Shown: piece after piece, positions 26,554 to 33,807 of the stretch
Numbering within the stretch: position 1 is the first letter of the stretch
Layout: each line of letters opens with the position of its first letter
Source of the DNA: an uncultured Clostridium sp.
GTDB taxonomy: Bacteria; Bacillota; Clostridia; Clostridiales; Clostridiaceae
Length of the DNA: 55,631 nt
Direction: 5' to 3'
Assembly (NCBI RefSeq): GCF_934754925.1
Contig: NZ_CAKVJA010000016.1
Coordinates: forward strand, 1 to 55,631
The notes under the pieces: model-generated
Told to the model about the DNA's origin: nothing
Seen by the model: the letters and a program-made list of their open reading frames with translations, nothing else
Database searches by the model: none
Translations under genes and position numbers: made by a program

Positions 26554-26704
26554 GTTTACCCCCATATATTAAAAAATTTAATTTATTTCACTATTGACTA
26601 TTGATTTTAACAGTGTTATAATTTAAATTACCTCTCTTATTGCCAAAAGATGAGTAATCATAAACATTATAGTAACACATTAGCAAAAATTAGGCTAGTG
26701 TTTT

Positions 26705-27007
26705 TTATGCTTTTTTTAAATTTTCTTTTATTTTATCTTCTAATTCAAAATATTCATCTCTAAATCTCTTATTTATCAATATCTTTTCTTCTGCTTTTCT
26801 TATCCTATAGCACAACATTCTATTGTTTAAAATCCCTAAATTTTTTTCAATAATTTCTGAATTTAAACATTTAAATTTTTTCATAAGTAAAAGTGTCAAA
26901 TATAAATTATCTTTCTTTTTTAATCTCTTTTTAAATTCTTCATAGCTCATTCCATAATAACTACATAAAATTAACATTATAACTTCATACTTATTTATAT
27001 TAATCAC
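26705..27007 (-). CDS. Small helical protein resembling DnaA domain IV, unknown function
   Basis: I do not recognise a named family. The about 100-residue product is all-helical and lysine-rich; the block NLGILNNRMLCYRIRKAEEKI followed by FRDEYFELE resembles the DnaA domain IV helix-turn-helix and its C-terminal helix, but lacks the GRDHSTV DNA-binding signature. The start is unclear: the frame opens with GTG at 27007, but that GTG is itself part of the ribosome-binding site AGGAGTG. A rare ATT or ATA just after it, or the ATG at 26977, could be the true start. Lies between pyrG and the DUF1934 gene. Confidence 0.6.
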   Translation of the reverse strand: MININKYEVIMLILCSYYGMSYEEFKKRLKKKDNLYLTLLLMKKFKCLNSEIIEKNLGILNNRMLCYRIRKAEEKILINKRFRDEYFELEDKIKENLKKA

Positions 27008-27068
27008 TCCTCTTTTTACGGTGCTTTTCTTTAATTATTTCCCCTATGATTCTTTTTATTCAAAAAAA

Positions 27069-27102
27069 AGACTCCTATGAATTATTAATTTCATAGAAGT
27101 CT
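27069..27102 (-). terminator. Terminator of the spoIIR/PP-loop/DUF1934 unit
   Basis: Thirteen-bp stem (27069-27081 with 27090-27102, one G:U in RNA) and a run of eight U on the minus strand. A textbook terminator. Confidence 0.92.
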
Positions 27103-27107
27103 AAAAT

Positions 27108-27524
27108 TTAACTTACTTTAATTTTTATATCTAACTCAGTAACTATTCCTTCTTGACCATCAAGTCCTAAAGTATACTTAGAATAGATTTCTCCACCATT
27201 TTCATTAATATTTATATTTAATTTTTCAGTATCAACATTTAAATTTAATACACCATATGGAGTGTTATATAAAGAAACAGCCATTGACCCTTCCTTAAAC
27301 TCCATATTTGTAGTAGTTGATCCAACTCTTTCTAATACCATTATATTATCTTGTATATTTAAAGTAGTTGTTGTTCCATCCATTCCTGATATTTCTGATT
27401 CTTCATATATTGCCTTAAATCCTTCCTCATCAATTATGAATGTTCCTGGAGTCACTACTTCAATTACTTCATTAGGATCTAAATTTGATGTACTCTTTAC
27501 AGATATAATTGCTCTCTTTTCCAT
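27108..27524 (-). CDS. DUF1934 (YwiB-like) beta-barrel protein
   Basis: The 138-residue protein fits DUF1934/YwiB, a lipocalin-like beta-barrel family of unknown function in Firmicutes. It is almost entirely beta-strand by pattern, with the characteristic YEESEISGMDGTTTTLNI and GSMAVSLYNTPYGVLNLNV segments. AGGGGGAT precedes the ATG, which lies nine bases after the PP-loop gene. No signal peptide, so cytoplasmic. Last gene of its unit. Confidence 0.8.
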   Translation of the reverse strand: MEKRAIISVKSTSNLDPNEVIEVVTPGTFIIDEEGFKAIYEESEISGMDGTTTTLNIQDNIMVLERVGSTTTNMEFKEGSMAVSLYNTPYGVLNLNVDTEKLNININENGGEIYSKYTLGLDGQEGIVTELDIKIKVS

Positions 27525-27533
27525 TTTATCCCC

Positions 27534-28523
27534 CTATTTTATAGAAATCATATATTTTTCTAATTGTTTATCACTTATAGGTTCTACAACTATAATATTT
27601 TCTAGTTTTTGTCCATATATACCATATTTAACTTTTATCTCAGCTTCTTCTCTTCCCTTGCTATATCTAGCTGCCATTCTAGCTGCTAAATGTATGTCAT
27701 TTTCAGTTCCATTTCCCTCTAATAATACAAGTGCTCCAGAGAAATCAGTTGCATGGAAAGAATAATATTCTTTATGTATAAATGATTTAATTGCCTCTCC
27801 CTCATCTTTTGTTCTTGCAACTATTATTTTATTATTATCTTCAGTTCTAAAATGTCTTCCATATCTTAAAAGGCTTAATTCATCTTCTTCTACTTCTGTT
27901 TTAAAAGTTAAAAGGTCCTTTAATCTTAATGCATAATTTGGCTCTGTTAACTTACATCCCCCTGCTGGTGATGGATATTCAGTTATTCCCCATTTTGCTG
28001 CTAATTCCATTTGTGGTTTTCTACTTCTTCCAGTAATATTTAATAATTTTTCTCTATCAACTAATCCATTTAATTCCATTTCTGTAGGATCCATATTTTT
28101 TGCACATAATGGTCTTAAAATTTTATCAGCAAATCCTGATTCCTTTTTTACGATATTTAAAGCTTGTCTATTTTGGGACATAGGACGTTGATTTAACACT
28201 TCACCTGTAATAATAAAATCTGCATTATGTTCTTCTAATAATTTTCCTGCATAATTCATCATCATAGCATGACAATCTATACATGGATTCATATTTTTAC
28301 CTCTACCATGCTTAGGATTTTTAACTAATTCTAAGTGCTCTGGTGAAAAATCTACTACTAATAGTGGTATATCTATCTGCTTTGCCATTTTTATTGCACT
28401 TTCTTCACTAAAGAAATAAGATCTAAAGCAAATACCTAATACATCTATACCTTGTTCCTTTATTAATTTTGCTGCTAAAATACTATCTAGCCCTCCTGAA
28501 ATCATAGCTAATGCTTTTGCCAT
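27534..28523 (-). CDS. PP-loop (AANH) ATPase with NFACT-R-like C-terminus, probable tRNA thiolation-type enzyme
   Basis: The 329-residue product has a PP-loop pyrophosphatase domain (MISGGLDSILAAKL at residues 6-19) and a Cys pair NPCIDCHAMMM (about 82-92) as in tRNA-modifying ATPases such as MnmA and TtcA. The GGCKLTEPNYALRLKDL block follows. The last 120 residues (ATDFSGALVLLEG ... AARMAARYSKGREEAEIKVKYG) resemble the NFACT-R/DUF814 RNA-binding fold. It is probably an RNA adenylation or thiolation enzyme; the target is unknown. ATG at 28523 is supported by AGGAGGA; the longer frame would overlap spoIIR. Lies 13 bp after spoIIR. Confidence 0.8.
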   Translation of the reverse strand: MAKALAMISGGLDSILAAKLIKEQGIDVLGICFRSYFFSEESAIKMAKQIDIPLLVVDFSPEHLELVKNPKHGRGKNMNPCIDCHAMMMNYAGKLLEEHNADFIITGEVLNQRPMSQNRQALNIVKKESGFADKILRPLCAKNMDPTEMELNGLVDREKLLNITGRSRKPQMELAAKWGITEYPSPAGGCKLTEPNYALRLKDLLTFKTEVEEDELSLLRYGRHFRTEDNNKIIVARTKDEGEAIKSFIHKEYYSFHATDFSGALVLLEGNGTENDIHLAARMAARYSKGREEAEIKVKYGIYGQKLENIIVVEPISDKQLEKYMISIK

Positions 28524-28536
28524 ACTTTTCCTCCTA

Positions 28537-29217
28537 TTAATCAAAAATGTTTTCTATAGTTTCTACTATCTTAAACCTAACTTTAACTCCACCATTAACA
28601 TTATTTGATTCATTATTTTTTTCTTTATCTTCATTTGTTATATTATCATTTTTAGGTTCTATATTTTCAATTTCATGTTCTAAACTGCTAGAATCAACTG
28701 AATTTTTACTTTCATCAACAAAACATAGTGATGGAAACATAACACACCACCAATTTTGCCCCTTTCCTTCTCCAATTATAACTCTAAAAGCTTCATAATT
28801 TCCTTGTGGAAAAACACAATCTCCATATACCTTATCAGGAAAATTCTCATAAGACAACATTGTATTCACTGTATAAGTATAGTTATTTTCTTCAATAACT
28901 TCTTTTGCAATCTCATTAACATAATCAATATTTTGTTCCAATATATTTTCTGCTTCTTCTAGTGAAGTTACATTGCTTAATTTTCCACTTAATTCTTCAA
29001 CTACTCTATCTCTAACTTTTAGCTTAAGATTTTGATCTTCATCTGTATCACTATTTGCTATAACATGAAATCTTATAAGCTTGTCCTTGATATCATCATA
29101 ATTTAATTCCGTTAACTCTAAACTACTTCCATTAGTATTATTTCCGGTAGTTTCACATCCACTTAAAACTAAAGCTAATACAACCATAGGTATTATAAAA
29201 TAAATATACTTTTTCAT
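28537..29217 (-). CDS. spoIIR: Stage II sporulation protein R (SpoIIR), predicted lipoprotein
   Basis: Forespore signal that crosses to the mother-cell membrane and triggers SpoIIGA to cleave pro-sigma-E. The product has the SpoIIR block DIKDKLIRFHVIANSDTDEDQNLKLKVRDRVVEEL, and GDCVFPQGNYEAFRVIIGEGKGQNWWCVMFPSLCF, the family signature. From ATG at 29217 it is 226 residues. The N-terminus is a signal with lipobox VLSGC (Cys21), so it is probably lipid-anchored. The ribosome-binding site AAAGGGG lies inside a hairpin (29224-29264). An ATG six bases upstream is too close to that site. A low-complexity Asn/Glu/Lys tail follows the SpoIIR domain. Confidence 0.95.
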   Translation of the reverse strand: MKKYIYFIIPMVVLALVLSGCETTGNNTNGSSLELTELNYDDIKDKLIRFHVIANSDTDEDQNLKLKVRDRVVEELSGKLSNVTSLEEAENILEQNIDYVNEIAKEVIEENNYTYTVNTMLSYENFPDKVYGDCVFPQGNYEAFRVIIGEGKGQNWWCVMFPSLCFVDESKNSVDSSSLEHEIENIEPKNDNITNEDKEKNNESNNVNGGVKVRFKIVETIENIFD

Positions 29218-29223
29218 AAACAT

Positions 29224-29264
29224 AACCCCTTTCTAGCTTTAATTATTGACATTATAAAGGGGTT
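29224..29264 (-). promoter_or_regulatory. Hairpin that buries the spoIIR ribosome-binding site
   Basis: In minus-strand RNA AACCCCTTT (29264-29256) pairs perfectly over 9 bp with AAAGGGGTT (29232-29224), which contains the whole spoIIR Shine-Dalgarno. The loop is 23 nt. Only RNA begun upstream, such as ispE read-through, carries both arms. Confidence 0.65.
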
Positions 29265-29270
29265 TATTCA
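29242..29270 (-). promoter_or_regulatory. Candidate forespore (sigma-F/G-type) promoter of spoIIR
   Basis: On the minus strand TGAATA (29265-29270) matches the -35 of forespore sigma factors; CAATAAT (29242-29248) after 16 bp is a partial match to CATACTA. Transcription would start near 29235, after the first hairpin arm. The -10 is imperfect. Confidence 0.4.
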
Positions 29271-29287
29271 TTTATATTTAATTTTTT

Positions 29288-30133
29288 TTAAATAGTTCTA
29301 GTTAAAAATACTTCTTTGTAACTTTCTTTCATCTTTTCATAACATCTTTGAGCCTTTAACATATCATCAAAGAACGCGAATACACTTGGTCCACTTCCAC
29401 TCATCATACTTCCAACTGCACCGTATCTATTCATCTCTTCTTTTATTTTGATTAATATATTATGCTTTCTTAAAGTCACATTTTCTAATAAATTTTTCAT
29501 ATTATTCGCTACATAATACAAATCATCATTTTCCATAGCTTCTATTAAACTATCAGTTTTAGGATGTACCCTAACCCTATCTAAATTAAAAGATTTATAT
29601 ACTTCTTTAGTTGAAACTCCAAAACTAGGCTTTACTAAAACTAATATTTTATCCTTAAAAGGTTGTAAAGTTGTTATCTTTTCTCCAATTCCTTCACAAA
29701 GAGCTGTTCCTCCATTAATACAATATGGAATATCTGCTCCTAGTTTTAATCCTATATTCATTAACTCTTCATCAGACGCATTCACTTCAAAAATTTTATT
29801 CATAAGTTTTAAAACCGCTGCTGCATCTGTACTTCCCCCAGCTAATCCTGCTGATACTGGAATATTTTTTACAATATCAATATGAACTCCATCATCAATA
29901 TTATACGTTTCTTTAAATAAACTTGCTGCTTTATATGCTAAGTTTCTTGAATCTGTAGGAACATAATTCTTATTACAACTTATTGTTATGCCTTCCTTTT
30001 GTTTTTCTATTGATATTTCATCATATAAATCTATATTTTGCATTATCATCTTCAATAAATGATATCCATCACTTTCTCTTTTTCCTACTATGTCTAGCGA
30101 AATATTAATTTTTGCATAGGCCTTTATTTTCAT
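29288..30133 (-). CDS. ispE: 4-diphosphocytidyl-2-C-methyl-D-erythritol kinase
   Basis: ATP-dependent kinase of the MEP isoprenoid pathway. The 281-residue GHMP kinase has KAYAKINISLDIVGKR at the N-terminus, the glycine-rich loop PVSAGLAGGSTDAAAVL (about 93-109) and the C-terminal MMSGSGPSVFAFF. ATG at 30133 is preceded by AAAGGA; the ten extra upstream codons have no site. No terminator separates it from spoIIR downstream. Confidence 0.97.
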   Translation of the reverse strand: MKIKAYAKINISLDIVGKRESDGYHLLKMIMQNIDLYDEISIEKQKEGITISCNKNYVPTDSRNLAYKAASLFKETYNIDDGVHIDIVKNIPVSAGLAGGSTDAAAVLKLMNKIFEVNASDEELMNIGLKLGADIPYCINGGTALCEGIGEKITTLQPFKDKILVLVKPSFGVSTKEVYKSFNLDRVRVHPKTDSLIEAMENDDLYYVANNMKNLLENVTLRKHNILIKIKEEMNRYGAVGSMMSGSGPSVFAFFDDMLKAQRCYEKMKESYKEVFLTRTI

Positions 30134-30174
30134 ATATTCAAATCCTTTCAATGGAAAATGCATACTTTTAAATT

Positions 30175-30202
30175 AAAGTTCAGAGTATGAACCCTGAACT
30201 TT
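30175..30202 (-). terminator. Terminator after cphA
   Basis: Nine-bp stem AAAGTTCAG (30175-30183) with CTGAACTTT (30194-30202), 10-base loop, U-containing tail on the minus strand. Confidence 0.65.
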
Positions 30203-30259
30203 ATAAATAATATTATATATATTATTTTTCTTATAGTAAATATGTCATTGTTGTATTCT

Positions 30260-32875
30260 TTAATTTGAATTAATAACATTCCCTAAATTTACATTATCTT
30301 CTTGATTAGATTTGATAAAATCTACTAATGGATTTAACTTTTCAAAAAATACAATTACAATATCACCTTCTAAGGACTCACTTAACGCCATTTGTAAAGC
30401 TTCAACCTCATCTAATATAATTTCTATATTAGCATTTTCTTTTATTTCTAATATTCCTTCTTTAATTAAATTAGGAATTTCTCCACTTTTCCTACCTCTT
30501 CTATCCTTATCTTCTTTAATTATTATTTTATCAAGATACTTAGCGCTTATATTTCCTATTTCTTTCGCAACATAATCACTTCTATCACCAGGAACTCCTA
30601 TTATTCCAGTAATTTTCCCAGTGCCTATAGTCTCTAACGTTGGCAAGACCCTTTTATATCCTTCTATGTTATGACCATAGTCTAATATAACATTTATACC
30701 TTTATAATTATAAATATTAAATCTTCCTGAGTTATCTCTTGACTTAAAATTTTCTAATCCTATTTTTATCATGCTATAATCAACTTCCATAGCCACTAAT
30801 GCGGCACAAGCTGCCATTGCATTTTCAATATTAAATTCTAATGTTCCATTTAATGTTATAGGAATATCTTTAATATTAATTATTTTATATTCTATTCCTC
30901 TATTATTAACATATATATAATCATCTTTTCTATATATAGCAGCCTGCTTTTTATTTATATTTTTTCTTATTAATTCATTATTAAAATCAGAAGAGTAATA
31001 AATTATATTTGCATTTATTCTATTTATAATTTTTCTACTCCATTCATCATCAGCATTAATTACTACATTTCCACTTTCTTTAACAGCTTCTGCTACTAGT
31101 GATTTTACTTTACAAAGATCTTCCATAGAATTTATATTATCTATACCTAAATGATCATCAGTAATATTAGTTATTACTGCAACATCTGCTAAATCATATG
31201 CTAATCCCTTTCTTATAATTCCACCTCTTGCAGTTTCTAAAACCGCAACATCTACATCTCTATTACATAATATACATTTAGCACTTTCAAAACCTGTATC
31301 ATCACCAACATCTATACATTTTCCATTAATATATATTCCATCAGTACTTGTCATTCCCACACAATATCCCATCCTAGATAATGTGCTACTTATTATTCTA
31401 GTAGTTGTTGTCTTTCCATTAGTTCCGGTAATAGCTACTACTGGTATATTTCTTGGATTATTATTATACATCATATTAATGATATCATTTCCGATACTTC
31501 TACTAATGCCTTCGGCTGGATATGAATGCATTCTTAAACCTGGTGCTGCATTAACCTCAATTATAGCACCATTATCCATCAATGATTTACTAATATCTGT
31601 TGTACAAACATCCACACCACATATATCCAACCCTATAGCTTTTGCTGCTCTCACGCATATTTCCTTATTTTCTTCTGAAATAACATCTGTATAGTCTATA
31701 GCTATTCCACCTGTAGATAGATTTGAATTTTTTCTTAAAAATAATTTTTCTCCATCTTTCAATACAGAATTTAAATTATACTTATACTTACTTAAATTGC
31801 GCTCTAATTCATCATCAATGTTAACCTTAGTTAAAGGCTTTTCATGATCTTCTCCTCTAAGCTCATCATTATTTAATTCATCAATAAGTTCTTTTATATT
31901 TTTTTCTCCATCTCCAATTACAAATGGCGGAACTCTTTTTGAAACTGCTACAACATTATATCCAACTACACAAACTCTATAGTCATCTCCTTCATAATAT
32001 CTCTCAATTATTATATCTTTAAATTCCTCAGTTAACTTTTGATAGTATTTTAATAGTTCTTTTTCATTAGTTATCTTTAATATAACGCCTCTTCCCTTAC
32101 TACCAAATTCCGGCTTTAAAACAACAGGATATCCTATTTCTTCTGCAGTTTTCAATAAATCAATAACATTACTTACTTTTTCTCCCTTTGAAACAGGCAG
32201 GTTCTGTATACGTAATAATTCTTTTGTTAACAACTTATCGCATGAAATATCAGCAGATACACAACTTGTAGTATTAGTAATTGCAGATTCTATTATCTTG
32301 CCTTGTTTACCATATCCAATTTGATAAAATCCACTATTACCCATTTTTATTATTGGCAATCCAAAGCTTTTAGCAGCATTACAAATTTCTAAAGCACTAG
32401 GTCCTATAAGTTCCTCTTTCATTATAGATTTTATTATATTTATCCTATCATTAAATCTAACTTTTTTATTGTCTATAAGTAAATTAATAATATCCACAGC
32501 TAACCTTGCAACTTCAATTCCTACCTTAGGATACTCATATTGATATACAACTATATATCTATCTCCTTCAATTTCTCTAGCTTTTCCATATGCCACATCT
32601 ATTCCCAGAATATTTTGTATAGCAATAATAATATGCTCACAAATATGTGCTAAGTATGTTCCTTCCTTTAACCTCTTTACAAATCCGCCCTCTTCATCTA
32701 TTCCACATCTATGAGTATTAAGAATTGGAAGCATTTCTACTAAGTTTTTGTTAAAATCTTTAATATTCTTACTAGGTATCTCCGAATATCCTTCTAAATC
32801 TACATCTAGTTGTATGCACTTTTTATGGGAGTGTATATTTCTTCCAGAATAAACAGTACTATTTATGATTTTCAT
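30260..32875 (-). CDS. cphA: Cyanophycin synthetase
   Basis: Polymerises Asp and Arg into cyanophycin, a nitrogen-storage polymer. The 871-residue length is normal. In order: N-terminal domain (about 1-160), ATP-grasp domain (about 205-470; LKPEFGSKGRGVILK, IERYYEGDDYRV, GAIIEVNAAPGLRMH) and Mur-ligase-like domain (about 480-860; P-loop ITGTNGKTTTTRI, LETARGGIIRKG, NITDDHLG, ILDYGHNIEGY). ATG at 32875 follows AAGGA and overlaps the end of cphB by 17 bp, so the two are translationally coupled. Cyanophycin has been tied to spore assembly in C. perfringens, and the neighbours here are sporulation genes. Confidence 0.96.
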   Translation of the reverse strand: MKIINSTVYSGRNIHSHKKCIQLDVDLEGYSEIPSKNIKDFNKNLVEMLPILNTHRCGIDEEGGFVKRLKEGTYLAHICEHIIIAIQNILGIDVAYGKAREIEGDRYIVVYQYEYPKVGIEVARLAVDIINLLIDNKKVRFNDRINIIKSIMKEELIGPSALEICNAAKSFGLPIIKMGNSGFYQIGYGKQGKIIESAITNTTSCVSADISCDKLLTKELLRIQNLPVSKGEKVSNVIDLLKTAEEIGYPVVLKPEFGSKGRGVILKITNEKELLKYYQKLTEEFKDIIIERYYEGDDYRVCVVGYNVVAVSKRVPPFVIGDGEKNIKELIDELNNDELRGEDHEKPLTKVNIDDELERNLSKYKYNLNSVLKDGEKLFLRKNSNLSTGGIAIDYTDVISEENKEICVRAAKAIGLDICGVDVCTTDISKSLMDNGAIIEVNAAPGLRMHSYPAEGISRSIGNDIINMMYNNNPRNIPVVAITGTNGKTTTTRIISSTLSRMGYCVGMTSTDGIYINGKCIDVGDDTGFESAKCILCNRDVDVAVLETARGGIIRKGLAYDLADVAVITNITDDHLGIDNINSMEDLCKVKSLVAEAVKESGNVVINADDEWSRKIINRINANIIYYSSDFNNELIRKNINKKQAAIYRKDDYIYVNNRGIEYKIINIKDIPITLNGTLEFNIENAMAACAALVAMEVDYSMIKIGLENFKSRDNSGRFNIYNYKGINVILDYGHNIEGYKRVLPTLETIGTGKITGIIGVPGDRSDYVAKEIGNISAKYLDKIIIKEDKDRRGRKSGEIPNLIKEGILEIKENANIEIILDEVEALQMALSESLEGDIVIVFFEKLNPLVDFIKSNQEDNVNLGNVINSN

Positions 32876-33692
32876 AAAAATCCTTATCCTCCTCAAACGG
32901 TACCTTATCTAGCAAATTAAATCTATTACCTTCTTTTAATACATGGAGCTTTACATTAAATATGCTAAGCACCTCATCACTGTATTGCTCTGACACATTA
33001 CTATAATTAATCGAACTTCCATCTATAAAATATACAGCACCAGATCCAATAACTTCTGCAGTTCCTTTATCACTTACTACTATTGCCGTGTCTTCATCTA
33101 TTCCAATTCCCAACACCTCAGGATTTTGAGCTATAGCAGTTAATAATCTTCCTATTCTTCCTCTTTGAGCAAAGTGTTGATCAATTATTATATTATTTAC
33201 TAATCCTAAACCTGGAGACATCTTTAAGGTACATTTATGTGGTGATTCATCATCTTCCCCTTGGACTATCATTGTATCACTCATAACAGATGCTCCTGCT
33301 GATGTTCCAGCAATTAACCCTCCGCTATTACAAAGTACCCTTATAGCATCATATACAGGAGTTCCCCCTATCATGCTAGTTATTCTTAATTGATCTCCAC
33401 CAGTAAAGAATAGTAAATTTGCAGTATTTATTAATTCTACATTTTCTTGATTAAATGCATCTTCTCTAGTACTAATGTCGAGTTTATCTATATTTTTAAT
33501 TCCCAAATTAGAAAATACACTTTTATAATTTTGATAACTTTTTTCTGGGTATTCTGTTGCTATAGTTGCTATTATTAACTTTTCTCTTTCTGGATCTATA
33601 TACTTTGCTACTCTTTTTAGTATATCTTTATCACCTTTCTTATCTTCAGCTCCTCCAATTATTATTAAATTACCACTTACTTTTTCGCTCAA
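32859..33692 (-). CDS. cphB: Cyanophycinase
   Basis: Serine exopeptidase (family S51) that cleaves cyanophycin to beta-Asp-Arg dipeptides. The 277 residues include the nucleophile elbow LIAGTSAGASVMSD (about residue 132), GGDQLRIT (94-101) and the conserved GLGLVNNIIIDQHFAQRGRIGRL. Start is TTG at 33692 with GAGGTG upstream. It is the promoter-proximal gene of the cphB-cphA pair. Confidence 0.96.
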   Translation of the reverse strand: MSEKVSGNLIIIGGAEDKKGDKDILKRVAKYIDPEREKLIIATIATEYPEKSYQNYKSVFSNLGIKNIDKLDISTREDAFNQENVELINTANLLFFTGGDQLRITSMIGGTPVYDAIRVLCNSGGLIAGTSAGASVMSDTMIVQGEDDESPHKCTLKMSPGLGLVNNIIIDQHFAQRGRIGRLLTAIAQNPEVLGIGIDEDTAIVVSDKGTAEVIGSGAVYFIDGSSINYSNVSEQYSDEVLSIFNVKLHVLKEGNRFNLLDKVPFEEDKDFYENHK

Positions 33693-33748
33693 TTTATCAC
33701 CTCAAATCACATATTTTTTATTTTATCCAATCATATAAAATATATTCA

Positions 33749-33799
33749 AAAAACATAAAGGGCTATTGCATATACTTTGCAATAGCCCTTTATGTTTTT
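33749..33799. terminator. Very stable two-way terminator after sipL
   Basis: A perfect 22-bp stem (33749-33770 with 33778-33799) and a 7-base loop, with A/T runs on both sides. It ends sipL transcripts on the minus strand. Confidence 0.93.
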
Positions 33800-33807
33800 A
33801 AATGTTA

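Noticed and set aside
26674..26702. Hairpin AACAC...GTGTT after the 100-residue gene as its terminator
   Set aside because: On the minus strand there is no U-run after the stem; the stem has a two-base bulge. Too weak to call.
26554..26704. pyrG attenuator or reiterative-transcription leader
   Set aside because: No GGGC start or terminator/antiterminator pair could be seen upstream of pyrG.
27262..27765. Plus-strand open frame across the DUF1934 and PP-loop genes
   Set aside because: Antisense to two recognised genes with good starts; Ser/Ile-rich nonsense composition typical of antisense frames.
29224..29264. Hairpin before spoIIR as an ispE terminator
   Set aside because: It is not followed by a U-run on the minus strand but by the spoIIR start codon, and its loop is 23 nt; regulatory sequestration fits better.
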